Origin: Listeria ilorinensis
Lineage (GTDB): Bacteria; Bacillota; Bacilli; Lactobacillales; Listeriaceae
Reading direction: 5' to 3'
DNA: 64,000 nucleotides
Assembly (NCBI RefSeq): GCF_913566895.1
Contig: NZ_CAJYCN010000004.1
Span: forward strand, 1 to 64,000
This document shows, one piece after another, positions 32,612-41,093 of the stretch. Each line of letters begins with the position of its first letter. Position 1 is the stretch's first letter. The notes beneath the pieces were generated by a model. That model saw only the letters and a list, made by a program, of their open reading frames with translations. It did not search any database and was not told the DNA's origin. The translations under genes were made by a program, and so were the position numbers.

Positions 32612-33253
32612 ATGATGAAAATCGCGATTATAGGTGCAACAGGAAAAGCAGGACATATGATTTTAGAAGAAGCTTTGTCACGGGGCAATCATGAAGTAAC
32701 AGCCGTTGTACGCAATCAGTCGAAACTAGGAGAAACCACAGCTAAAGTGCTAGAGAAGGATCTCTTTGATCTTACAGAAACAGATTTAAGCGGACAAGAT
32801 GTTGTCATTGATGCTTTTAATGCTCCAGCAGGAAAGGAAGGATTGCATGTAGAGTCGCTGGCACATTTGACAACACTTTTAGAAGGACACCCAGAAGTGC
32901 GACTTTTAGTTGTCGGTGGAGCTGGAAGTCTCTATGTGGATGCAGACGAGACCATTCGTGTGATGGATACACCAGATTTCCCAGCAGCTTTTTTGCCAAC
33001 TGCATCTAATATGGGCAAGGCATTTGATATATTGCAGGAGAATCAACAACTTAACTGGACATATTTAAGTCCAGCAGCTTTCTTCAATTATGAAGGTGAG
33101 CGAACAGGTAGTTATAAGAGTGGTGGTCATCAGTTGCTTGTGAATGCTGCCGGACAAAGTGAAATCAGCTATGCTGATTATGCGATTGCCATGGTGGATG
33201 AAGCGGAAAACGGTCGCCATATTCGAGAACGCTTTTCCGTTGTAAGTAAATAA
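32612..33253 (+). CDS. NAD(P)-binding oxidoreductase (YwnB-like SDR)
   Basis: A 213-residue atypical short-chain dehydrogenase. The dinucleotide loop is IGATGKAGHMILEEAL at the N-terminus, followed by VVRNQSKL and LLVVGGAGSLY; the C-terminal stretch WTYLSPAAFFNYEGERTG is typical of NmrA/YwnB-like proteins. It lies downstream of the Rrf2 regulator and has the same operator, so it is probably induced by the signal that the regulator senses, perhaps thiol or electrophile stress; the substrate is unknown. GGAGG precedes ATG 32612. Confidence 0.85.
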   Translation: MMKIAIIGATGKAGHMILEEALSRGNHEVTAVVRNQSKLGETTAKVLEKDLFDLTETDLSGQDVVIDAFNAPAGKEGLHVESLAHLTTLLEGHPEVRLLVVGGAGSLYVDADETIRVMDTPDFPAAFLPTASNMGKAFDILQENQQLNWTYLSPAAFFNYEGERTGSYKSGGHQLLVNAAGQSEISYADYAIAMVDEAENGRHIRERFSVVSK

Positions 33254-33259
33254 ATTTAT

Positions 33260-33290
33260 AAGAGATGGCTAATTTTGCCATCTCTTTTAA
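33260..33290 (+). terminator. Terminator
   Basis: AAGAGATGGC and GCCATCTCTT arms, loop TAATTTT, followed by TTAATT. Confidence 0.75.
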
Positions 33291-33381
33291 TTGAATATAG
33301 TGCTGGCGACTAATTGCAATTCCAGCGAAAGTGACGTATGCTAGTTGAAAGGGAAACAAAGAGAGAAAGGCGTGACCCGCA

Positions 33382-34248
33382 CTGAAGAAAAAGAGAAAAC
33401 TGACGAAGCGGCAGCGGAAGAAACGTATTCTTGCGATTTCGGGCATTTTAGTCTTGCTGATTTCGTTAGGGATCATCGCAGCATTCATCCGTGAAGCTTA
33501 TTTGATTGCCACAGCTCCTGCGCCAGCCTATAAGTCGAAAGAAGAAGATTTTATTAACCAACTTTCTAAGCATGCACAGGAGATCCAACAGGAAGAAGGT
33601 ATCTTGACAAGTATCACACTTGCCCAAGCAATTCTTGAATCGAATTGGGGCGAAAGTGATCTTGCACAGGAAGCCAATAATCTATTTGGTGTGAAAGCAA
33701 GCGGAGATGTACCGAAAGTCAATATGAAAACAAAAGAGTACGTAGACGGTAAATGGATCGAGATACAGGCAGATTTTCGTAAGTACGATGATTGGAATGC
33801 CTCGCTTGATGATCATGCCCAGCTTTTCTTACGTGGGACCTCATGGGATAAAGATAAATACAAACCCGTTATCGAGGCTTCTGGATATGAAGAGGCTGCC
33901 TTGGCACTTGTAACAGCTGGCTATGCCACTGACCCTGATTATGCTTACAAGCTCATAGATTTAATCGAGCAATATGATCTAGCGGTCTATGATAAAATTG
34001 ATGAGAAACTTCTGTCAACTAGAAAAATTTCTGCTTACGGGGAAGTGAAAGAGGGAGCAGATGAAACTGTTTGGTCAGAACCTTACGGGCTAGTTGGTGC
34101 ACAAAAGGTGGAAAAAATCAGCTATTTTGCACGAGATGATCTGCAATTGATCGGGGAAGCCAAAACAACAGACGCCACTTGGTATCAATTTGCCGTGGAT
34201 GGAAAAACCATTGGCTGGGTCAAAAGTGATCAAATTGTCCCTCAATAA
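33382..34248 (+). CDS. Membrane-anchored glucosaminidase (GH73), probable CTG start
   Basis: A peptidoglycan hydrolase of 288 residues if started at CTG 33382. That start gives a strongly basic tail (KKKRKLTKRQRKKR) followed by a membrane helix (ILVLLISLGIIAAFI), an ordinary type II anchor. The only other candidate, TTG 33454, would cut off that basic tail. AAAGG lies 11 nt before the CTG, and no ATG, GTG or TTG occurs in frame between the upstream stop at 33373 and 33454. The extracellular GH73 domain carries SITLAQAILESNWGES with the catalytic Glu, and the C-terminal 70 residues resemble an SH3/GW wall-binding unit (TVWSEPYGLVG). It resembles the Listeria autolysin adjacent to the next gene. 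Confidence 0.85.
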   Translation: MKKKRKLTKRQRKKRILAISGILVLLISLGIIAAFIREAYLIATAPAPAYKSKEEDFINQLSKHAQEIQQEEGILTSITLAQAILESNWGESDLAQEANNLFGVKASGDVPKVNMKTKEYVDGKWIEIQADFRKYDDWNASLDDHAQLFLRGTSWDKDKYKPVIEASGYEEAALALVTAGYATDPDYAYKLIDLIEQYDLAVYDKIDEKLLSTRKISAYGEVKEGADETVWSEPYGLVGAQKVEKISYFARDDLQLIGEAKTTDATWYQFAVDGKTIGWVKSDQIVPQ

Positions 34249-34254
34249 GCATAT

Positions 34255-34312
34255 AAAAAGAACGAAATCTTTGTCTTATTATTAGGTAAAAAGACATGTT
34301 TCGTTCTTTTTT
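34255..34312 (+). terminator. Terminator
   Basis: AAAGAACGAAA and TTTCGTTCTTT arms around a long loop with inner TTTGTCTT/AAGACA pairing, then TTTTTTT. Confidence 0.75.
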
Positions 34313-34506
34313 TCATGCTTTTTCAGAAAAAATCCATCTATGATAGACTTAGAAAATCCAATTGTTATCAGTTATCTGTCATAATAGATACATAAATGTA
34401 ATATAGATTACGGGAAAGTTTTGATAGAATGAAATGGTTGCTAAAAGAACACTTGTTTTGATAAAAACATGAAACTCTTAAAGTAAAAGGATGTGCAAAA
34501 CTCATT

Positions 34507-35517
34507 ATGTGGCAACTTGCGAAGAAGCACTTGATTAAAGTGGGGCTATTCGGTTTTTCAATTTCCATCATCTTTGTTCCTGTCAATGTAAGAGCAGCTG
34601 AAACAACCAGCCTAACTTCAGAACAAGCATCGTTTATTAATGAAATTGCGCCTCACGCACAAAAAGTGGAGCGGGAAAATGGTATTTTAGCAAGCATCAC
34701 GATTTCTCAAGCGATTCTAGAATCTGATTGGGGCAAGAGTGAACTTGCAACAAAAGGGCATAATCTTTTTGGAATCAAAGGGAACTATCAGGGGCAGACC
34801 ATCCATTTGACCACCAGAGAGCATAGTGGAGGCAGTTGGTACGAAACATCTGCTGATTTCCGTGCATACCCCAGCTGGTATGAATCTCTAAGCGATCATG
34901 CTCAGCTATTTATAGAAGGACCAACTTGGAATAAAAACCTCTATGCAGGTCTTTTGGGCGAAAAAGACTATCATAAAGCAGCAGAAGCGCTTGGAAAGAC
35001 TGGCTATTCTTCTGACCCTCATTATGCTGCTAAATTGATCGAGCTGATCGAAAGTTTTAATCTGACACGTTTTGATAGTTCTCAGAATGAAAAGATCAAT
35101 CAGTCCATCCGTCATGCTGTGGGGGAAGTGGTGAGTAATGATCCTCTTCAAATTTGGAGTGAACCCGCTGGAACGAATGGCGCTTATGAAAAAGCCGAAA
35201 TTTCAGAAGCGAAGGGTAACAAGCTGACGATTATCTCCGAGTCTGGTGTTAGCGGTTCTGAAGAAAAATGGTATCAAATCCAACTTGAAACTGGCATGAC
35301 TGGATGGGTTCATAAAAATGCAGTCAAACAGCTTTATCAAATAAATAGAAGCCATTCATTCGCTGCGACAGAAACTACAAATGCTCAAACCACAGTCGGC
35401 AAAATGTCGGTAGGGCATGATAGCTTTGAACAGCCATATGTGATTGGCAGCCACCGTACGACAGATAAACAAGTGAATAAACAGATTTCAATCAGTTTGA
35501 TTACAGCGTCGTTATAA
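34507..35517 (+). CDS. Secreted glucosaminidase (GH73) with C-terminal SH3-like domain
   Basis: A 336-residue exported peptidoglycan hydrolase. A signal peptide ends near residue 31 (VPVNVRAAE). The GH73 domain follows, with SITISQAILESDWGKS (catalytic Glu), HNLFGIKG and YPSWYESLSDHAQLF. Residues of about 205-275 form an SH3-type wall-binding domain (QIWSEPAGTNGAYE). The last 60 residues are Ser/Thr/Gln-rich and look disordered. It is a paralogue of the previous gene with a different means of export. ATG 34507 has only a distant AAAGGATG. Confidence 0.9.
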   Translation: MWQLAKKHLIKVGLFGFSISIIFVPVNVRAAETTSLTSEQASFINEIAPHAQKVERENGILASITISQAILESDWGKSELATKGHNLFGIKGNYQGQTIHLTTREHSGGSWYETSADFRAYPSWYESLSDHAQLFIEGPTWNKNLYAGLLGEKDYHKAAEALGKTGYSSDPHYAAKLIELIESFNLTRFDSSQNEKINQSIRHAVGEVVSNDPLQIWSEPAGTNGAYEKAEISEAKGNKLTIISESGVSGSEEKWYQIQLETGMTGWVHKNAVKQLYQINRSHSFAATETTNAQTTVGKMSVGHDSFEQPYVIGSHRTTDKQVNKQISISLITASL

Positions 35518-35538
35518 AATTGAATTTAAAATTATGAG

Positions 35539-35584
35539 ACAGAAGATTGCAAAAAGTGCTTGTTTTGCAGACTTCTGTTTTTTT
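35539..35584 (+). terminator. Terminator
   Basis: ACAGAAG-N3-GCAAAA and TTTTGC-N3-CTTCTGT arms, then a T run. Confidence 0.8.
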
Positions 35585-35666
35585 ATGTCTACTCGTGCTT
35601 TTTCTGATTTTTCTGCTATACTACTAAATGTAGACATATTTTAAGCATGCAAGGAGGAGAAAAGGA

Positions 35667-36749
35667 ATGGATGAAACGTTAAAAATGCTAAAAGATTTGA
35701 CAGACGCTAAAGGCATCGCAGGTAATGAACGAGCAGTCCGTCAAACTTTTGATGCATATATCAAACCGTTTGCAGACGAACTCGCACAAGATGGACTAGG
35801 AAGTTCCGTTGCGAAAAAAGTGGGAGATGCAGAAGGACCTAAAATCATGATTACAGGTCATCTGGATGAGGTTGGTTTTATGGTCTCGCAAATCGATGAA
35901 AAAGGCTTTATCAAGTTTCAAACGGTCGGAGGTTGGGTTCCGCATGTGATGTTATCGCAAAAGGTGACCATTGTGACGCGTAAAGGTGAAGAAATTACTG
36001 GCGTGATTGGTTCAAAGCCGCCTCACATTATGACAGCAGCAGAACGCCAAAAATCCATCGCAATCAAAGACATGTTTATAGATATCGGTGTGGCGGATAA
36101 GGAAGAAGCTGAAAAGGCAGGTGTTCGGCCGGGAGATATGATCGTGCCAGCATTCGATTTCACCGTGATGCATAACGAAAAATATCTATTGGCTAAAGCA
36201 TGGGATAACCGAATTGGCCTTGCGATCGCTATTGAAGTACTTAAAAATCTCCATAAAGAAAAACATCCAAATACTGTATTCGGTGTTGGTGCGGTGCAGG
36301 AGGAGGTGGGACTTCGTGGTTCTAAAACAGCTGCTCATTTTGTAAATCCAGATATTGGTTTTGCTGTGGATGTGGGTATTGCTGGAGATACACCAGGGAT
36401 CTCTCCAACAGAAGCGCAAAGCAAGATGGGGAAAGGTCCGCAGATTGTGATTTATGATGCTTCCATGGTCAGCCACCCGGGTTTGCGTGACTTTGTTACA
36501 GATGTAGCAGATGAACTCGGCATTCCATATCAATTTGAAGCGATACCAAATGGAGGAACAGATGCTGGATCTATGCATCTTTCTGGTGATGGAGTACCAT
36601 CATTGCCAATTACGATCGCAACACGGTATATCCATTCGCATTCATCCATTCTTCATCGTGATGATTTTGAATATGCGGTAAAACTGATTACAGAGGTCGT
36701 CAAACGGTTAGATAAAGATACTGTAGCTAAAATCAAAGCAGGTGAATAA
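35667..36749 (+). CDS. M42 family metallo-aminopeptidase
   Basis: A 360-residue dinuclear zinc/cobalt aminopeptidase of the M42 family (glutamyl aminopeptidase/endoglucanase-like annotation). Metal ligands are in [23 protein letters not shown] and [10 protein letters not shown]; the final ligand is in RYIHSHSS. These proteins form large dodecamers that trim peptides in the cytoplasm. AAGGAGG precedes ATG 35667. It stands alone between terminators. Confidence 0.93.
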   Translation: MDETLKMLKDLTDAKGIAGNERAVRQTFDAYIKPFADELAQDGLGSSVAKKVGDAEGPKIMITGHLDEVGFMVSQIDEKGFIKFQTVGGWVPHVMLSQKVTIVTRKGEEITGVIGSKPPHIMTAAERQKSIAIKDMFIDIGVADKEEAEKAGVRPGDMIVPAFDFTVMHNEKYLLAKAWDNRIGLAIAIEVLKNLHKEKHPNTVFGVGAVQEEVGLRGSKTAAHFVNPDIGFAVDVGIAGDTPGISPTEAQSKMGKGPQIVIYDASMVSHPGLRDFVTDVADELGIPYQFEAIPNGGTDAGSMHLSGDGVPSLPITIATRYIHSHSSILHRDDFEYAVKLITEVVKRLDKDTVAKIKAGE

Positions 36750-36754
36750 AAAAC

Positions 36755-36792
36755 AAAGCTGTGTATGGCTAGTTCATACACAGCTTTTTTAG
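36755..36792 (+). terminator. Terminator
   Basis: AAAGCTGTGTATG and CATACACAGCTTT form a 13-bp perfect stem with a 7-nt loop and T run. Confidence 0.9.
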
Positions 36793-36872
36793 GGGAAAAC
36801 AGAGCTGCTTGCTTTTCATCAGTAATCCCTCTAAAATAATGGAGAGAGCATTTTGGGATGGAGGATTGAGGA

Positions 36873-37841
36873 ATGGCAGAGATATTGATTGCGGGAGCGG
36901 GACTTATTGGTCAACAGATTCTTACAGCATGTCAGCTTGCTGGAAAAAGTGTTCAAATTATTTCTAAGCCGCCATTACCAAAAAGCTATGACGAGCAGGT
37001 GCATATTTTCGGGGATCTAAGCCTGTGGAGTGATGCAGAGATCATGCGGTTACTCCGCCATACTGAAGTCTTTGTTTTTGCGATGGGGGCAGGTCCTCAT
37101 GCGACACCTCAAAAGCCCGCACAAGAATTTTTCTTTCGTGTCAATGTAAATACAGCTGAACGTTTCACTCATTTGGCCAAGCAAGCTGGGGTGAAGCAAG
37201 TGGTCATCATGAGTTCTTTTTACAATACCTTTGCAGAAAAGCATCCTGAATGGCATCTAGCCGATCTCCATCCATTTATTCATGCCAGTTTGCAACAGGA
37301 AGCACGCACACTCGCAGAACAATCTGCGAGTTTTGATGTGCTGATTATGCGGCTTCCCTATTTAATTGGCAGTACGGAAGGGAAATGTCGTTCGCCATGG
37401 TCAAGAACAGTAGATCGACTGCGCGGCAAAGAAGAAGTCTATTATTTCCACAATAGTACCAGTTTAAGCGGTCTCGGTATGTTAACAACTGAAAATCTGC
37501 AAAAAGCTTTTAGTGATTTGGTTCTCCAAAACGAAATAAAAGGTACCGTTACTTTGCCGAACGACTTCATTGATTCCTATTCCTTCTATAATATAGTCAA
37601 GCAAGCAGGAGATTTAGACTTTCATTTGGTGGCTGCTAGTGAAGCTGAGCTTTATGCACAAGCCGCCGCTAGGCTTGCTATGAATCGGAACCAGGCCGTT
37701 GAAGCAGGTATTCACCCTGTCTATGGACTAGAATTGCGCAAACAAGCTCTTCAGGTGGAGGCAGATGATTATTTTACTTTCAAACAGACCCGAGCGCAGG
37801 TTGAAAAGGCTATTTTCGAGGCATTCAGGGAAATAAATTAG
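36873..37841 (+). CDS. NAD-dependent epimerase/SDR-like protein
   Basis: A 322-residue atypical SDR. The dinucleotide loop IAGAGLIGQQIL is at the N-terminus (GxGxxG form), followed by VFVFAMGAG and VNVNTAERFTHLAKQAGVKQVVIMSS, a pattern found in extended SDR and DUF1731-type proteins. The catalytic Tyr/Lys pair is not obvious, so it may bind the cofactor without classical SDR chemistry. It is preceded by GGATGGAGGATTGAGG. Function and substrate unknown. Confidence 0.7.
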   Translation: MAEILIAGAGLIGQQILTACQLAGKSVQIISKPPLPKSYDEQVHIFGDLSLWSDAEIMRLLRHTEVFVFAMGAGPHATPQKPAQEFFFRVNVNTAERFTHLAKQAGVKQVVIMSSFYNTFAEKHPEWHLADLHPFIHASLQQEARTLAEQSASFDVLIMRLPYLIGSTEGKCRSPWSRTVDRLRGKEEVYYFHNSTSLSGLGMLTTENLQKAFSDLVLQNEIKGTVTLPNDFIDSYSFYNIVKQAGDLDFHLVAASEAELYAQAAARLAMNRNQAVEAGIHPVYGLELRKQALQVEADDYFTFKQTRAQVEKAIFEAFREIN

Positions 37842-37920
37842 GACTTTTTGCTTACAAAGAAAATTTACCGATTTAAAATGATTTTTATTACGAAAATATT
37901 ACAAAGCGAGGAAATAAAAC

Positions 37921-38691
37921 GTGGAAATCATTCATTCAACTAAAAATGAGCGGGTTAAACAATTGCGCAAATTACAAATGAAAAAAGAACGAGAGGCAAC
38001 GGGGACTTATCTTGTTGAAGGCTTTCATCTTGTGGAAGAGGCACTCAAGCAGGACGGTTTCGTACAAGAACTATTTGCTCTTCCAGAGATTGATCTAACA
38101 AAAGCCCCCTTCGATACAGCAGCTAAAGTAACACGAATTTCACGCGAAGTTGCGCATTTTATCAGTGAGACAAAAGCGGAGCAGGGGATTTTCGCTGTTG
38201 TGAAGATGACGAGCCCAAGTATCATGATGTTATTTGGCAAGAAGTTTCTTTTGGTCGACCGCGTGCAGGATCCGGGCAATATCGGGACGCTGATTCGGAC
38301 AGCCGATGCAGCCGGTTACGATGCTGTCGTGCTTGGAACCGGTTCGGCCGATCTATATAATCCGAAAGTGATCCGTTCCGCACAGGGGAGTCATTTTCAT
38401 CTACCAGTTTTTTCAGCCGATCTGCATGTTTGGGTGGAGAATCTAAAAGAAGAAGGTGTACCGGTATACGGTGCAATTTTGGATAAGGAAGCATGCTCTT
38501 TTGAAGAGATACCCAAACAGGAAACTCTGGCTTTGTTGGTTGGCAACGAAGGACAAGGGATTGCTCCAGAATTAATTGATAAAGTGACTGCTGGTGTTTA
38601 TATCCCGATTTACGGGGAGAGTGAATCACTAAATGTAGGAGTGGCAGCGGGTATCTTGATGTATGCATTAGCAAAATCAGAAAACATTTGA
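37921..38691 (+). CDS. TrmH/SpoU family RNA 2'-O-methyltransferase
   Basis: A 256-residue SAM-dependent RNA ribose methylase. The N-terminal substrate-binding domain opens with STKNERVKQLRKLQMKKERE, and the knotted SPOUT domain has the three signatures: VQDPGNIGTLIRTADAAG, LLVGNEGQGI and SLNVGVAAGILMY. Target is rRNA or tRNA. Translation begins at GTG 37921 after GCGAGGAAA. In Listeria and Bacillus a gene of this type lies upstream of pheS. Confidence 0.92.
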   Translation: MEIIHSTKNERVKQLRKLQMKKEREATGTYLVEGFHLVEEALKQDGFVQELFALPEIDLTKAPFDTAAKVTRISREVAHFISETKAEQGIFAVVKMTSPSIMMLFGKKFLLVDRVQDPGNIGTLIRTADAAGYDAVVLGTGSADLYNPKVIRSAQGSHFHLPVFSADLHVWVENLKEEGVPVYGAILDKEACSFEEIPKQETLALLVGNEGQGIAPELIDKVTAGVYIPIYGESESLNVGVAAGILMYALAKSENI

Positions 38692-38698
38692 GCAAATG

Positions 38699-38733
38699 AA
38701 AAGCCCTCCTTAAGCTATACAAGCAGGGCTTTT
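38699..38733. terminator. Bidirectional terminator
   Basis: AAAAGCCCT and AGGGCTTTT arms between two convergent genes; T runs lie on both sides. Confidence 0.8.
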
Positions 38734-38738
38734 AACTT

Positions 38739-39092
38739 TCATTCATACTTAATTTCAGTTTCGCTGATTAGTACTGGGCGAAGGACTTTTTTGACCGAAG
38801 CGATATAATCATGTGCCGCTCCCCATTCAAAATTAAAGAGAAAATTATCGGAGCTTCCGGTCGAAATCACCGTCACTTCAGCTTGGTCATAAAAATCATG
38901 AATCGTAACAAATAGGGCTGTTCGGTTCGAGTTACGTATATAATATTTTTCATAAGCCAGCGTTGCTAGCTTATGTTCTCCCATGACGATCCGGAGCTCT
39001 TCAAAAATCGGGTTGCTTTTTGCTTGGGATAATTTGATCATATCCATTGTTTCTTCTACAGAGCTTTTCACAACATATCGGTAACTGGGCAT
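38739..39092 (-). CDS. Conserved hypothetical protein (DUF6054-like)
   Basis: A 117-residue soluble protein, alpha/beta in character (YRYVVKSSVEETMDMIKLSQ, TALFVTIHDFYDQAEVTVISTGSS). It corresponds in place and size to a conserved Listeria gene between the methylase and pheS; I associate it with DUF6054 from memory and am not sure. No catalytic motif, Cys or membrane segment. GGAG lies upstream of ATG 39092. Confidence 0.7.
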   Translation of the reverse strand: MPSYRYVVKSSVEETMDMIKLSQAKSNPIFEELRIVMGEHKLATLAYEKYYIRNSNRTALFVTIHDFYDQAEVTVISTGSSDNFLFNFEWGAAHDYIASVKKVLRPVLISETEIKYE

Positions 39093-39244
39093 GATGGATC
39101 ACTCCTTTATTTCGTTACTTCTATTTTAAGCCCGTAGAATGGATTTTTCAAATAGGAATTACAACTTACATTTTATAAGTTATTTAAGATAAATTAGTTA
39201 CTTTCGCTTCAAGTTTGTGGTACAATATTTGTGAGGTGAGAAAT

Positions 39245-39577
39245 ATGGCTGAAGAACATAAAGTATGTCCGAAGTTTGAGTCTGCATTTCAACTTCTTGG
39301 CAAAAGATGGACGGGTTTAATCATCAACGTACTGCTAACAGGTCCGAAGCGATTTAAGCAAGTAGCCAGCGAGATTCCTCAAATGAGTGATCGCGTATTA
39401 GCGGAACGTTTAAAAGAACTAGAAGAGTTAGATATCGTCATCCGTCAAGTTTATCCTGAAACCCCCGTACGGATTGAATATGAGCTGACTGACAAGGGGA
39501 AAGACTTGCAAGAAGTCATGGTTCAAGTACAGTGTTGGGCAGATAAGTGGATAAAAATAGAAGAAACAGCAGTATAA
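39245..39577 (+). CDS. HxlR family transcriptional regulator
   Basis: A 110-residue winged-helix regulator. The family opening VCPKFESAFQLLGKRWTGLII with its conserved Cys and the recognition region FKQVASEIPQMSDRVLAERLKEL are clear, as is the wing VRIEYELTDKG. HxlR proteins often respond to reactive electrophiles through that Cys. ATG 39245 follows GAGGTGAG. No target gene is evident. Confidence 0.92.
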   Translation: MAEEHKVCPKFESAFQLLGKRWTGLIINVLLTGPKRFKQVASEIPQMSDRVLAERLKELEELDIVIRQVYPETPVRIEYELTDKGKDLQEVMVQVQCWADKWIKIEETAV

Positions 39578-39587
39578 GGTTAGAGGA

Positions 39588-39620
39588 AAAGCCAGGCGAT
39601 ATTCGTCTGGCTTTGTTTTT
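39588..39620 (+). terminator. Terminator
   Basis: AAAGCCAGGCG and CGTCTGGCTTT arms, loop ATATT, followed by GTTTTT. Confidence 0.85.
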
Positions 39621-39759
39621 AAACGTAGTGGTTGATGAGCTTGACTAAAAAGAAGGATACGTTACTAGTAGTAAAAAATTTGAATATACGTATGCTCCTC
39701 CCCTTGCAAACTCCCCAAATCCATATTATAATGAAAAACAAATGACAATTTAAAATGTA

Positions 39760-40012
39760 AAAGACAATGACGGAGACAAGTAGCAAAGTTTGAAGTCTAG
39801 GGAGAGGCGGTCATGGACTGGAAGCTGCCTTACAGGATGATTTTGTGAACATTTCAGCTCCACGAGTCGCTGCCGGGAGATGATTTCAAAAGGCAGATCG
39901 GTCAAATACCATTGATCGTTATTTGAATGAAGTGAAAGCAGTTTATCTGCTTTTATAAGGGTGGTACCGCGAATCAACCTCGTCCCTTTTGTGGATGGAG
40001 GTTTTTTATTTT
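39760..40012 (+). promoter_or_regulatory. T-box riboswitch, phenylalanine specifier, upstream of pheST
   Basis: The T-box sequence GGGTGGTACCGCG is at about 39959-39971, followed by a terminator with CCTCGTCCC...GGAGG and TTTTTTATTTT. In the leader the specifier region reads GAACATTTCAGC, with TTC (Phe) at 39853-39855. A TATAAT lies at 39727-39732. It would let uncharged tRNA-Phe switch on pheS-pheT, as is common in Firmicutes. Confidence 0.92.
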
Positions 40013-40039
40013 GTCTAAAATCGTAAAGGAGTGGAGGAA

Positions 40040-41092
40040 ATGTTAGAACAATTAAACGCTTTGCAAAAAGAAGCTGAAGAATCGCTTACGCAAGTGACGG
40101 ACTTAAAAAGCTTGAATGATCTGCGTGTTAAATATTTAGGTAAAAAAGGGCCGATGACAGAGATTATGAAACAAATGGGCAAACTTTCTGCTGAAGAGAA
40201 ACCGCTTGTGGGTGCACGTGCTAATGAGGTCAGAACGGCACTTGCCAAACAAATCGAAGCTGCTCAGGCTCGTCTTGAGGAAGAAGCGATTATTACGAAA
40301 CTACAAGAAGAAACCATTGATGTGACACTTCCCGGAACAAAAGTCGGTGCCGGGACTCCACATCTTCTCACGCAAGTTATCGAAGAATTGGAAGATTTGT
40401 TCATTGGAATGGGTTACCGTGTGGCGGAAGGCCCGGAAGTCGAACTTGATTATTATAACTTCGAAGCCCTCAATTTACCAAAAGGTCACCCGGCTCGGGA
40501 TATGCAAGACAGCTTTTATATTACGGAAAACACGCTGTTGCGCACACAAACATCACCTGTTCAAGCGCGTACCATGGAAAAACATGATTTTAAAAATGGA
40601 CCGATCAAGATCATCTGTCCGGGGAAAGTCTATCGCCGGGATAATGACGATGCAACCCACTCACATCAGTTTACACAAATCGAAGGACTTGTAGTGGGAG
40701 AAAATATTACGTTTAGTGATTTAAAAGGGACACTGACTGTTTTAGCGAAAAAAATGTTTGGCGATGATCGTGAAATTCGGCTGCGTCCAAGCTTTTTCCC
40801 GTTCACAGAACCATCCGTCGAAATGGATATCTCCTGCTTCAAATGCGGGGGTAGTGGATGCCGGGTCTGCAAAGGAACAGGTTGGATTGAGATTCTCGGT
40901 TCTGGAATGGTACACCCGAATGTCCTTGAAATGAGCGGTATTGACTCGAAGAAATACAGTGGTTTTGCTTTCGGCATGGGGCCCGAGCGGATCGCAATGC
41001 TGAAATATGGTGTGGACGACATTCGCCATCTTTATACGAATGATTTGCGGTTTGCAGAACAGTTTGCCGCTCAAGAAACGGAGGGACGCTGA
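40040..41092 (+). CDS. pheS: Phenylalanyl-tRNA synthetase alpha subunit
   Basis: A 350-residue catalytic subunit of the alpha2-beta2 PheRS. The N-terminal coiled coil ([17 protein letters not shown] region) binds tRNA; class II motifs are seen in [32 protein letters not shown] and [22 protein letters not shown] 40040 follows AAAGGAGTGGAGG. It is the first gene after the Phe T-box and is separated from pheT by one nucleotide. Confidence 0.98.
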   Translation: MLEQLNALQKEAEESLTQVTDLKSLNDLRVKYLGKKGPMTEIMKQMGKLSAEEKPLVGARANEVRTALAKQIEAAQARLEEEAIITKLQEETIDVTLPGTKVGAGTPHLLTQVIEELEDLFIGMGYRVAEGPEVELDYYNFEALNLPKGHPARDMQDSFYITENTLLRTQTSPVQARTMEKHDFKNGPIKIICPGKVYRRDNDDATHSHQFTQIEGLVVGENITFSDLKGTLTVLAKKMFGDDREIRLRPSFFPFTEPSVEMDISCFKCGGSGCRVCKGTGWIEILGSGMVHPNVLEMSGIDSKKYSGFAFGMGPERIAMLKYGVDDIRHLYTNDLRFAEQFAAQETEGR

Positions 41093-41093
41093 T

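Noticed and set aside
38222-38722. 166-residue minus-strand ORF inside the TrmH-type methylase
   Set aside because: Shadow frame; Pro/His/Leu-rich translation typical of antisense reading.
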